From Thermoguttaceae bacterium (lineage in GTDB: Bacteria; Planctomycetota; Planctomycetia; Pirellulales; Thermoguttaceae): a DNA stretch of 32,667 nucleotides. Below, piece by piece: positions 7,256 through 15,061 of this stretch. The notes under the pieces were generated by a model that was not told where the DNA came from, made no database searches, and worked only from the letters and a program-made list of their open reading frames with translations. Every line of letters starts with the position of its first letter. Positions within the stretch are counted from its first letter, which is position 1. Position numbers and translations under genes: made by a program. The DNA is taken from contig JAGCAH010000041.1 of the NCBI GenBank assembly GCA_017652805.1, positions 1-32,667 on the forward strand, in the 5' to 3' direction.

Positions 7256-9202
7256 TTACTTCTTCAGAATGGCGTCGAACCGGCAGTTGCTCATGCACAG
7301 ACCGCACGAGATGCACTTCTCGGGGTCGATGACATGCGGCTGCTTGACCGTCCCGGTAATCGCGCCGACCGGGCAGTTCTTGGCGCAGAGGGTACACCCC
7401 TTGCACTTATCAGCGATAATTTCAAACTTCAGCAGTTCACTGCAGACTTTCGCGGGACACTTGCGGTCAAAGATGTGCGCTTCGTATTCGTCGCGGAACC
7501 AGCGGATCGTCGAAAGAACCGGGTTCGGCGCCGTCTGACCCAGCGCGCAGAGGCTCGTGTCCTGAATGATCTGGCCGAGTTTCTCCATATGGACAACGCT
7601 CTGGAACCGTTCGAGGGTATCCTGCTCTGATTCGTTCCGGTCGCTGCGCGTGATCCGGTTGAGGATCTCGAGCATCCGGCGGGTACCTTCGCGGCACGGG
7701 GTGCATTTCCCGCAGCTTTCGCGCTGAATGAAGTCCATGAAGAACTTAGCCACGTCGACCATGCAGTTGTCTTCATCCATCACCACCAGACCGCCGGACC
7801 CCATGATGGCGCCGACCGTCTTGAGCGATTCATAGTCGATTTCGATATCGATGTGCGATTCGGGGATACAGCCGCCCGAAGGCCCGCCGATCTGAACCGC
7901 TTTATACGCTTTGCCGTTGGCGATCCCGCCGCCGATCGAGAAGATGACGTCGCGGATCGTGGTTCCCATGGCGACTTCGACCAGACCGGTCCGATTGACC
8001 TTTCCGGAAAGGGCGAAGACCTTGGTTCCTTTACTCCCCTCGGTACCGATGGCGTTGAACCATTTCGCGCCTTTATCGACGATCGAGGCGACGTTGGCTA
8101 ACGTCTCGACGTTGTTGATGATCGTCGGGTAGCCGAACAGACCGCTGACCGCGGGGAACGGCGGACGCGGACGAGGCATCCCGCGTTTCCCTTCGATACT
8201 GTGAATCAGCGCGGTCTCTTCGCCGCAGACGAACGCGCCGGCGCCCATCTTGATGACCATTTCCAGCGAGAAGTCGGAACCCAGGATGTTGTCGCCCAGG
8301 AGGTTGTTCGCTTTCGCTTCGGCAATCGCGACCCGCAGACGGGCAATCGCCAGCGGATACTCGGCACGAATGTAGATATACGCTTTCTGAGCGCCGATGG
8401 CGTAGGCGGCCAGCGCCATCCCTTCGAGGAGGCGGTGCGGGTCCCCTTCGATGACCGCGCGGTCCATGAACGCGCCCGGGTCCCCTTCGTCGGCGTTGCA
8501 GATCAGATAGCGGTGGGTCTCTTCGTTGGCGCGCGCGAACATCCATTTGCGTCCGGCAGGGAACCCGCCGCCGCCGCGTCCGCGCAGACCGCTTTCGAGG
8601 ACCTCCTTGCAGATGTCGTCCGGCGAGACCTTATTGGCCAGGGTCTTTTTCAGCGCTCGGTAACCGCCGCGGGCGATATACTCTTCGAGACTTCCCGGAT
8701 CCATCAGACCGCAGTTGGCCAGAACCCAGCGGGTCTGCGGCGCGAAGAACGGATGCTCGTCAATGAAAATGACGCCGTCCCACGCCGCGGTCTTTTCGTC
8801 GCGGTATTGACCCATCACGTGATCGGCAACGATTTCGCCTTTATTGACGATCGCGTCGAGAACCGCGGGGGTCACGTCTTTGGTCATCTGCTGAAACGCG
8901 ATCCGGTTCTTACCGGGAAGCTGAACATCGACGATCGGTTCGACGGCGCACAGACCGACGCAACCGACTTCGACGATATCGGCGTCGAGGTTGTTTTCCT
9001 TCACGAACGTCTTCACGGCTTCGAGGGTTTCGCCGGCGCCGGCGCCCAGGCCGCACGTTCCGGTTCCGACGTAGAACGTCGGCTTAACGACATCTTCCCG
9101 CCGGAGGATCGAGAGTTTCTGAGCCTGCTGCGGCGTCAGGTTGCTCGTATCGCCCAGAGCCCAGGAAAGAAATTCAGTGTCAAGAGGTTTTACTTGTTCC
9201 AT
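7256..9202 (-). CDS. hydB: NuoF-like flavin/NADH subunit of the trimeric [FeFe] hydrogenase
   Basis: The 648-residue protein carries, in order: a thioredoxin-like [2Fe-2S] domain (Cys50 and Cys81/85 visible), the NuoF FMN/NADH domain with GRGGGGFPAGRKW at 208-220 and NADEGDPGAF just after, an SLBB-type region, the NuoF [4Fe-4S] site SCGKCTPCREG, and a C-terminal ferredoxin domain with CKGCTLCAKNC and CISCGLCMSNC for two [4Fe-4S] clusters. This is the subunit where NADH and the bifurcating flavin are bound in A3 hydrogenases. It sits between hydC and hydA on one transcript. The ATG at 9202 is preferred. A small CCGCC/GGCGG hairpin (9262-9275) lies in the 80-base gap after hydC. Confidence 0.94.
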   Translation of the reverse strand: MEQVKPLDTEFLSWALGDTSNLTPQQAQKLSILRREDVVKPTFYVGTGTCGLGAGAGETLEAVKTFVKENNLDADIVEVGCVGLCAVEPIVDVQLPGKNRIAFQQMTKDVTPAVLDAIVNKGEIVADHVMGQYRDEKTAAWDGVIFIDEHPFFAPQTRWVLANCGLMDPGSLEEYIARGGYRALKKTLANKVSPDDICKEVLESGLRGRGGGGFPAGRKWMFARANEETHRYLICNADEGDPGAFMDRAVIEGDPHRLLEGMALAAYAIGAQKAYIYIRAEYPLAIARLRVAIAEAKANNLLGDNILGSDFSLEMVIKMGAGAFVCGEETALIHSIEGKRGMPRPRPPFPAVSGLFGYPTIINNVETLANVASIVDKGAKWFNAIGTEGSKGTKVFALSGKVNRTGLVEVAMGTTIRDVIFSIGGGIANGKAYKAVQIGGPSGGCIPESHIDIEIDYESLKTVGAIMGSGGLVVMDEDNCMVDVAKFFMDFIQRESCGKCTPCREGTRRMLEILNRITRSDRNESEQDTLERFQSVVHMEKLGQIIQDTSLCALGQTAPNPVLSTIRWFRDEYEAHIFDRKCPAKVCSELLKFEIIADKCKGCTLCAKNCPVGAITGTVKQPHVIDPEKCISCGLCMSNCRFDAILKK

Positions 9203-9282
9203 TTTATTTCTCTGCCTTAGTGGATTGGTTTAATTGGTTGGAGAAAGACGGGTGATCTTCACCGCCAAGCGGCGGAAGAGAC

Positions 9283-9780
9283 TCACGCGCCCTTGGCCGC
9301 GGCAGCCTGCTGGCGGTACGACTTGATGATACCGGGGATCGACTGCGTGGTCAGCTTGGCGTGGAAGTTGTTCGAAATGTTCATCACGGGAGCCAGCCCG
9401 CATGCGCCGATGCAGGCGACAATTTCCAGGCTGAAAAGGCCGTCACGGGTGGTTTCACCCGGATTGATCTTCAGTTCACGGACGAGGGCGTCGAGAATCG
9501 CCGCCGAACCCTTGACATGGCACGCGGTACCGCGGCAGATCTGAATGTGGTATTTCCCCTGGGCAGAGAAACGAAACTGGTTATAGAAGGTGGCAACACC
9601 GTAGATTTTGCTCGTCGGAATGTTGAGCTGTTTGCCAACCTCTACCACGGCTTCACGGGAAAGATACCCGCAAGCGCCCTGGATTTCCTGAAGAATCGGG
9701 ATCAGCTGATCCCGGCCGGCATCCGGATAGCGGGCCAGAATCTTCTGAACTTCTTCAATGACCGAAACTGAACTGTTCAT
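9283..9780 (-). CDS. hydC: NuoE-like [2Fe-2S] subunit of the trimeric [FeFe] hydrogenase
   Basis: The 165-residue protein is a thioredoxin-fold NuoE/HydC subunit that passes electrons between the NADH site and the other clusters. The four cluster ligands are in CRGTACHVKG and CIGACGLAPV, in the standard C-x4-C ... C-x3-C spacing. A helical N-terminal segment with the VEVGKQLNIP motif precedes it. I start at ATG 9780 (MNSSVSVIEE) because GAAAGG lies at the right distance upstream; a TTG five codons earlier is the alternative. It is the first gene of the hydCBA operon and lies directly downstream of an FNR-type palindrome. Confidence 0.94.
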   Translation of the reverse strand: MNSSVSVIEEVQKILARYPDAGRDQLIPILQEIQGACGYLSREAVVEVGKQLNIPTSKIYGVATFYNQFRFSAQGKYHIQICRGTACHVKGSAAILDALVRELKINPGETTRDGLFSLEIVACIGACGLAPVMNISNNFHAKLTTQSIPGIIKSYRQQAAAAKGA

Positions 9781-9823
9781 ACTACTACCTTTCAACTAAC
9801 CTGAGCGTGAACAAACACTATGC

Positions 9824-9837
9824 TTGATAGTAATCAA
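9824..9837 (-). promoter_or_regulatory. Perfect FNR-type palindrome upstream of hydC
   Basis: TTGAT-agta-ATCAA matches the FNR/CRP-family consensus TTGATNNNNATCAA exactly. Its centre is 50.5 bases upstream of the hydC ATG. A -10-like CATAGT (9817-9822, minus strand) touches it, so binding could sit inside a promoter and repress. If the start site is instead closer to the gene, the box would be at an activating distance. The sign of regulation cannot be decided from the sequence. Confidence 0.55.
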
Positions 9838-10179
9838 ACACCTACTCAATATCACGAGTCTATTATGAAGGAATTAAAGAAAATTAAAAGGGCATTTGAG
9901 GGAAAAAACGCGATTTTGGCGGGTTTTTAGGCGCGGCGCATTAAAAAATTTAAAAACTTTCACAACGGTTTTTCGCTTCGGACTCGGAAAAACAAGAGTC
10001 CGCGAAACATTTTTCATCAAAAATTTTCGGCATGCCTAAACTTTTTCTTAGTCTCTTTCCCGCCCCCAAGTCAGCCTGTCTTCTGGGTGAAAATCAATCC
10101 GCATTATTCTATGTTTTAACGGGACACCCTCCGTTTTTCTTCTTGCGCCGCGTGCGGTTTCCGAGTACAGTGTTCAAGG
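9838..10179. other. A/T-rich intergenic region with one strong hairpin
   Basis: No gene is credible in this stretch between the divergent hyd and GlpA-like operons. CGGACTC (9979-9985) and GAGTCCG (9996-10002) form a perfect 7-bp stem with a 10-base loop. It is extended by TTTCG/CGAAA across a 3-base bulge (outer limits 9971-10006). On the plus strand it is followed by CATTTTTC, so it resembles a weak rightward terminator. A CATAAT on the minus strand (9862-9867) could be a -10 for hydC with a poor -35. Confidence 0.5.
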
Positions 10180-10207
10180 TTGATTTTCTCCCGAAAGAGA
10201 TTAAAAT
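10180..10207 (+). promoter_or_regulatory. Promoter of the GlpA-like operon, predicting a leaderless mRNA
   Basis: TTGATT (10180-10185) and TAAAAT (10202-10207) are 16 bp apart. The first gene's ATG is only 10 bases after the -10, so the transcript would begin two or three bases before the start codon. No Shine-Dalgarno sequence is present, which is consistent. Confidence 0.55.
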
Positions 10208-10216
10208 AATTCGGTT

Positions 10217-11698
10217 ATGAACAGACCAGCCGAACAAGTCCGGGAATCGTATGACGTGGTGATTATCGGCGCCGGTGTGATCGGCGCCGCGGCCGCCCGC
10301 GCGCTGGCGCGGTATCGTCTCCGTCTTCTCCTTCTGGACCGGGAGAGCGACGTCGGCTCCGTTACTTCGGCGGCGAACTCGGCGATCGTTCATTCCGGCT
10401 ACGACCCGACTCCGGGAAGTCTGAAAGCGAAGATGAACGTCGTCGGAAACCGTCTCTTCCCCGAACTCTGTCGGCAACTCGACGTCGATCTGAAAATGAT
10501 CGGATCGCTGACCCTGGCGATTGGCGACGAGCAGGTTCCCATCATTGAAGAACTCGCCGGCCGTGCCGCGCAAAACGGAGTTCCGGTCGAAATACTCAAC
10601 CGCGACGCCGTTCTCCAGCGCGAGCCGAACCTTACCCCCGAAGTCCGATCCGCTCTTTTCGCGCCGACCGCGGGAATCGTCAATCCGTTCGAACTGACGA
10701 TAGCGCTCGCCGAAAACGCAGTTCAAAACGGCGCGACGCTCCGTCTTAACGAAGAAGTCACACGGATTTCGCCCCGTCCCGACGGGAGTTACACCGTCAT
10801 GACCGGCCGCGGCGCGTACCGCGCTCTTGCGGTGATCAATGCCGCCGGGCTTCACGCCGACACGCTCGCCAATAACGCGCTTGCCGAACTGGGCAGACCG
10901 GCCGACTATAAAATCCGACCCCGCAAAGGGGAATACTTCGTTCTCGACCACTTCGACCCCGAATTCCTGCATCACACGATCTTTACCGTCCCGACCGAAA
11001 AGGGAAAAGGAATTCTCGTCTCACCGACGACCCACGGCAACTACCTGGTCGGTCCGTCGGCCGAGTTCACCGACCGGAAAGACGATTTCGCGACCACCGA
11101 CGAGACTCTGGCTCAGGTTCTCGCCTCGGCACAAAAACTCGTCCCCTCAATTCCAACCCGTCAGATCATCCGTCAGTTTGCCGGACTCCGCGCGGTCGAA
11201 AAGCGGGGCGAGTTCGTGATCGATCGCCCCGCCCCCGGCCTGGTCAATCTTCTCGGGATCCAATCGCCCGGCCTGACCGCCTGCTTCGCCATCGCCGAAG
11301 AAGCGGTCGAACTCCTCCGGGAAGATATCCCGCTCGAAGAGAACCCCGACTTCAATCCCGTATGCCGACCGCGCGTCCGGCTCCATCGAATGGCGCCGGA
11401 CGAACGTGCGAAATTAGCCGCCGAACACCCCTCGTTCGGACGGGTCGTCTGCCGCTGTGAAGATGTTTCAGAAGGGGAAATCGTCGACGCGATCCGCCGC
11501 CCCTGCGGCGCGACAACGGTCGACGGGATCAAGAAACGTACCCGTCCCGGATTCGGAAAATGCCAAGGGGGATTCTGCCAGCCCCAGGTCGTTAAGATCC
11601 TGGCGCGTGAGCTCGGCAAAAAGCCGGAAGAGATCTTGCTGAAATCTCAAGGAACCGAAATACTCCTCGAAAAGATCGGAGGGGCTAATGGCGACTGA
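10217..11698 (+). CDS. GlpA-like FAD-dependent oxidoreductase with C-terminal [2Fe-2S] domain
   Basis: The 493-residue protein has an N-terminal FAD-binding motif (VVIIGAGVIGAAAARAL, residues 15-31) and a DAO/glycerol-3-phosphate dehydrogenase fold. A C-terminal BFD-like domain follows, with CRCEDV and later KCQGGFC as the [2Fe-2S] ligands. The family includes anaerobic glycerol-3-phosphate dehydrogenase and L-2-hydroxyglutarate-oxidase-like proteins. In Thermotoga and clostridia such a gene heads a three-gene set like this one, often near glycerol genes. No glycerol kinase or GlpF-type facilitator lies beside it here. The gene overlaps the next by 11 bases, showing translational coupling. 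The start is fixed by the FAD motif being near the N-terminus. The substrate is probably glycerol-3-phosphate, but this is not proven. Confidence 0.82.
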   Translation: MNRPAEQVRESYDVVIIGAGVIGAAAARALARYRLRLLLLDRESDVGSVTSAANSAIVHSGYDPTPGSLKAKMNVVGNRLFPELCRQLDVDLKMIGSLTLAIGDEQVPIIEELAGRAAQNGVPVEILNRDAVLQREPNLTPEVRSALFAPTAGIVNPFELTIALAENAVQNGATLRLNEEVTRISPRPDGSYTVMTGRGAYRALAVINAAGLHADTLANNALAELGRPADYKIRPRKGEYFVLDHFDPEFLHHTIFTVPTEKGKGILVSPTTHGNYLVGPSAEFTDRKDDFATTDETLAQVLASAQKLVPSIPTRQIIRQFAGLRAVEKRGEFVIDRPAPGLVNLLGIQSPGLTACFAIAEEAVELLREDIPLEENPDFNPVCRPRVRLHRMAPDERAKLAAEHPSFGRVVCRCEDVSEGEIVDAIRRPCGATTVDGIKKRTRPGFGKCQGGFCQPQVVKILARELGKKPEEILLKSQGTEILLEKIGGANGD

Positions 11699-12971
11699 CC
11701 CTCTCCGTACCGAAACTTTCGACCTGGTCATCATCGGAGCCGGTTCGGCGGGTCTGGCCGCGGCAAGCGCGGCAGCCGACGCCGGCGTTGAACGAATCCT
11801 CGTTCTTGAAAAAGAAGACTACCCGGGGGGGATCCTTCTTCAGTGCGTGCATAACGGGTTCGGACTCCACCGCTACAAGGAAGAGCTGACCGGTCCGGAA
11901 TACGCCGAACGCGCCCTGAACGAATCGAATAAAAGGGGAATCGATCTGCGCTGCGGCGCGATGGTCTTAAAGATCACTCCTGAAAAAGAGATTCACTATT
12001 CCGGCGAAAAGTACGGTTACCGTCTGGCACGGGGCAAAGCTGTGATCTGCGCCACCGGGGCCGACGAACGAACGCGCGGGGCGATACGGATTCCCGGCGA
12101 CCGGCCGACCGGCGTCATGACCGCCGGACTGGCTCAGCATTACATGAACCTCGACGGCTACATGGTCGGTCGACGCGTTTTCATTTTGGGCAGCGGCGAC
12201 ATCGGGCTGATTATGGCACGGCGCGTCACCCTAGAAGGGGGAAAAGTCCTCGGCGTGGCGGAACTGATGCCCTACTCAAACGGTCTGGCGAGGAATATCG
12301 CGCAATGCCTGAACGACTTCGACATCCCCCTCTATTTAAGTCATACGGTTCGCGAAATCCGGGGAAAGAAGCGGCTTGAACAGATCGTCCTGGCGCGGGT
12401 CGACGAAAACTTCGCGTTCGTTCCCGGAACCGAAAAAACGTTCGACGTCGACACCCTTCTCCTCTCGGTCGGCCTGATTCCTTCGAACCGTCTTCTGACC
12501 GACCTGGGAGTTCGGCTCCACCCGAAAACCGGCGGTCCCGTCGTCGACGAAACGCTCCAAACCTCGATTCCGGGAATCTTTTCGTGCGGGAACAGCCTCC
12601 ACGTCCACGACTTGGCCGACTTCGTCAGCAGCGAGGGGGAAAACGCGGGCCGCTCCGCCGCCCGATACGTTCTGGACGGAGCCGACACGCCGACCGGTGA
12701 TTCCCCGGTCATCCGAACCGAACCGGGCGCGGGAATCGGCTATCTCCTCCCCTCGGTCCTCCACACCGATCGGACCGAAGAGTTCCTTCTGAAATTCCGC
12801 GTTCGAAAACCGTACCGCAATGTTGTTCTTCTGTTGAAACAGAACGGCAAACTGATGAAGAAGGTAAAAAAGCCGTACCTCCTCCCCGCCGAAATGGAAA
12901 ACCTGCGTCTGACGAGAGAGGAACTCCCGGAACCGTCCGGGACGCTGACGCTGGAGATCGCCGATGAATAA
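11688..12971 (+). CDS. FAD/NAD(P)-dependent oxidoreductase of the GlpA-like triad
   Basis: This 427-residue protein is a two-dinucleotide flavoprotein of the pyridine nucleotide-disulfide oxidoreductase class. The FAD motif IIGAGSAGLAAASA is near residues 14-27. GGILLQCVHNGFGL follows, a characteristic segment of the family that partners GlpA-like proteins. The second motif, FILGSGDIGLIMARR, in the middle binds NAD(P)H. It lacks the CxxC redox disulfide of thioredoxin reductases in the usual place. It probably passes electrons from the GlpA-like subunit to NAD or another carrier. It overlaps both neighbours (11 and 8 bases), so the three are made together and likely form a complex. Confidence 0.85.
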   Translation: MATDPLRTETFDLVIIGAGSAGLAAASAAADAGVERILVLEKEDYPGGILLQCVHNGFGLHRYKEELTGPEYAERALNESNKRGIDLRCGAMVLKITPEKEIHYSGEKYGYRLARGKAVICATGADERTRGAIRIPGDRPTGVMTAGLAQHYMNLDGYMVGRRVFILGSGDIGLIMARRVTLEGGKVLGVAELMPYSNGLARNIAQCLNDFDIPLYLSHTVREIRGKKRLEQIVLARVDENFAFVPGTEKTFDVDTLLLSVGLIPSNRLLTDLGVRLHPKTGGPVVDETLQTSIPGIFSCGNSLHVHDLADFVSSEGENAGRSAARYVLDGADTPTGDSPVIRTEPGAGIGYLLPSVLHTDRTEEFLLKFRVRKPYRNVVLLLKQNGKLMKKVKKPYLLPAEMENLRLTREELPEPSGTLTLEIADE

Positions 12972-13326
12972 GCCGAAACTCCCCGCCGAAATGATCTGCA
13001 TCGTCTGCCCACGCGGGTGCCGTCTGAGGGTTGACGAAGAAATGAACGTGACCGGGAACGCCTGTCCGCGCGGCGCGGCGTACGCCAAAACCGAACTGAC
13101 CCATCCGACCCGCACGGTCACTTCGACCGTCGCTCTGTCGGAAAGCGCGATCGGGCGCGTGCCGGTCAAAACGTCGGCGCCGATTCCGAAAGAGAAAATC
13201 TTCGACGTCATGGCCGAGATACATCGCTGCGGCGCCGCCGCGCCGGTCGCCTGCGGTCAGGTCCTCATCAAAAACGTACTCGGCCTCGACGCCGACGTCG
13301 TCGCGACCCGTACGGTCAAATCGTAG
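12964..13326 (+). CDS. DUF1667 cysteine-rich protein, third subunit of the GlpA-like triad
   Basis: The 120-residue protein begins with a cysteine motif, MICIVCPRGCRL, followed by NACPRGAAYA. This gives four conserved cysteines that could hold an iron-sulfur cluster or zinc. This pattern and the position after the two flavoproteins identify DUF1667. Members are encoded with GlpA-like oxidoreductases in many anaerobes and are thought to be an electron-transfer or assembly subunit, without firm proof. It overlaps the preceding gene by 8 bases. The stop at 13326 faces aroQ, which converges from the right with a 23-base gap. Confidence 0.82.
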   Translation: MNKPKLPAEMICIVCPRGCRLRVDEEMNVTGNACPRGAAYAKTELTHPTRTVTSTVALSESAIGRVPVKTSAPIPKEKIFDVMAEIHRCGAAAPVACGQVLIKNVLGLDADVVATRTVKS

Positions 13327-13349
13327 CACGAGAGCGCAAAAAGCGCGTT

Positions 13350-13796
13350 TCAGTCCTTCGCCGCGCCCGAAAGATAATCTTTCAGAAAAAGAATCGCTTC
13401 CCGATACCCCTCAAATCCGAGTCCTTTATACGTCTTCACGCACGCCATGCCGGCGTACGAGACCTGCCGAAACGCCTCGCGGGTCGAAATATCGGAAAGA
13501 TGAACCTCGACGGCGGGGATCTGCACCGCTTTGAGCGCGTCCAATATCGCGACGCTGGTATGGGTATAAGCGGCGGGATTGATCACGATCCCGTCAACCT
13601 TCCCGTACGCCTCCTGAATTTTCGTAACCAGATCCCCCTCGTGGTTCGACTGATAGCACTCAATCTCCACCCGTGCCTCGGCGGCGCTCTTTTCGATAAA
13701 CGAGACCAGCGCGTCGAAGTTCCGCGCGCCGTATATCGCCGGTTCGCGGATCCCCAGCATATTCAGGTTCGGGCCGTTCAGCACTAATAATTTCAT
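13350..13796 (-). CDS. aroQ: Type II 3-dehydroquinate dehydratase
   Basis: The 148-residue protein converts 3-dehydroquinate to 3-dehydroshikimate, the third step of the shikimate pathway. It has the usual length of the dodecameric type II enzyme. Landmarks are LNGPNLNMLGIREPAIYG at the N-terminus with the catalytic Arg and Tyr of the lid, YQSNHEGDLV, INPAAYTHTSVAI with the catalytic His, and EVHLSDISTREAFR. It is the last gene of the six-gene aromatic operon, 82 bases after pheA, with GAGG before its ATG. Shikimate dehydrogenase, shikimate kinase and EPSP synthase are not in the window. Confidence 0.95.
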   Translation of the reverse strand: MKLLVLNGPNLNMLGIREPAIYGARNFDALVSFIEKSAAEARVEIECYQSNHEGDLVTKIQEAYGKVDGIVINPAAYTHTSVAILDALKAVQIPAVEVHLSDISTREAFRQVSYAGMACVKTYKGLGFEGYREAILFLKDYLSGAAKD

Positions 13797-13878
13797 CGCA
13801 AACCTCGTCGAGATTCAAAAGGACCGGAAAATGGCGGCTTTCGTTCCGAACGAAAGCCGCCCTCAGATTTCCGTATGA

Positions 13879-15021
13879 CTAAATGATCTCGTTATAGCTC
13901 CCCAGGTAGTGGAACTCCTCGCACGCCGTAGGGAGTTCGCCCAGCATCTGGAGAAGCTGGGGCGAGTAGACCGGTGTGTCGAGGTCGAAATAGAACATGA
14001 ACTCGAATTCCCGTTCCGGAACCGGACGGCTTTCGAGTTTGTTCAGGTTGATTCCGAACGTGTAGAGACGCGAGAGGAACTTATAGAGCGACCCGGCGGC
14101 GTGCGGCAGCATCAGCATGAGCGAAGTCCGGTCGGCGCCGGGATAGATCTCCAAGTCTTTCGAAATACAGATAAAGCGCGTGTAGTTGTTGTCCTGATCC
14201 TGCACCGACGATTTGAGACATTCCAGCGCGTAATACTTGGTACAGAGACGTGACGAAAGCGCCGCGACGTCTTTGCGTCCCGACTCGGCGACCATCTTGG
14301 CGGCGACGGCGGTATTCTCGCACGGAATGATCTTCACACCGGAGATCGTCTTTAAAAACTCGCCGCACTGCGAGATCGCCTGCTGATGCGAATAGATCTC
14401 TTTCAGGTCGGCAATCTTCGTTCCCGGAATGGCCAGGAGGTTGTGGTCGATCTTCTGCCGCACGCTCCGCACGACGTAAAACTCGTGTTTCATCATCAGG
14501 TCGTAGACCGTATTGACCGTTCCGGCGGTGCTGTTTTCGACCGGAATGATCCCGTACTGGCAAAGGCCCTTTTCGATCGCCGAAAAGACGGCGTCGAAGG
14601 TCGAGAAGAAGAGAATATTCGCGTTCTTAAAGATCCGGTCGCAGGCAATCTGAGAGTTCGCCCCCTCAACCCCCTGGCAGGCGACAAACGCGGTCTGGGG
14701 AAAGAGGTTCGGAGTCGTTTCGATCGCCTTGGCAATCTTTTCGGTCAGTGCGGTCCCGTTGCCGACCAGGCGGTTCTGATAGCTTCGGCTCAGTTCAAAA
14801 ATGACCGAATAGAGAAGACGCGTATACTCCTCGATCTCTTTCGGGGCGAGTTTCGCGATTTCGGTAATCTTCGATCTTTCGCGAATCGGGTCGTTGATCA
14901 CACGTCGGTTCTCTTTTTTATAGAGCCCGACTTCCCCCGAAATTTTCATCCGTTCGGCGAAAAGCTCGACGAACTTACGGTCAACTTCGTCAATCTGGGC
15001 ACGGTAATCGTTAATATCCAC
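13879..15021 (-). CDS. pheA: Chorismate mutase / prephenate dehydratase (P-protein)
   Basis: The 380-residue bifunctional enzyme turns chorismate into prephenate and then phenylpyruvate. An AroQ-type chorismate mutase domain occupies about residues 1-90 (DINDYRAQIDEVDRKFVELF, later EVGLYKKENRRVINDP). The prephenate dehydratase domain follows and includes NYTRFICIS. The C-terminal ACT domain (SLMLMLPHAAGSLYKFLSRL, then LESRPVPEREFEFMFYFD) carries the ESRP motif of Phe feedback control. The open frame extends upstream to 15165, but an AAAGGAGG ribosome site sits just before the GTG at 15021, where the family's N-terminus begins, so GTG 15021 is the start. It is fifth in the aromatic operon, 40 bases after aroC. 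Confidence 0.95.
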   Translation of the reverse strand: MDINDYRAQIDEVDRKFVELFAERMKISGEVGLYKKENRRVINDPIRERSKITEIAKLAPKEIEEYTRLLYSVIFELSRSYQNRLVGNGTALTEKIAKAIETTPNLFPQTAFVACQGVEGANSQIACDRIFKNANILFFSTFDAVFSAIEKGLCQYGIIPVENSTAGTVNTVYDLMMKHEFYVVRSVRQKIDHNLLAIPGTKIADLKEIYSHQQAISQCGEFLKTISGVKIIPCENTAVAAKMVAESGRKDVAALSSRLCTKYYALECLKSSVQDQDNNYTRFICISKDLEIYPGADRTSLMLMLPHAAGSLYKFLSRLYTFGINLNKLESRPVPEREFEFMFYFDLDTPVYSPQLLQMLGELPTACEEFHYLGSYNEII

Positions 15022-15061
15022 GACTCCTCCTTTCCGGAAAATATGTCGGTTAAAATGAAAT

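Noticed and set aside
5119..7332. A 737-codon open frame on the plus strand opposite hydA
   Set aside because: It lies antisense to a gene with every expected hydrogenase motif; its translation is low-complexity and rich in Arg, Asp and His as expected for the mirror frame of G/C-rich DNA.
9942..9965. Rex-like half-site (TTGTGA on the minus strand) upstream of hydC
   Set aside because: Rex sites need a second inverted half (TCACAA). The bases at the proper distance read TTTAAAT-like and do not match, so only half a site is present.
10032..10220. A 62-codon frame upstream of the GlpA-like gene, considered as a Phe-rich leader peptide
   Set aside because: It overlaps the promoter elements and the start of the next gene, has no ribosome site, and there is no terminator/antiterminator pair after it.
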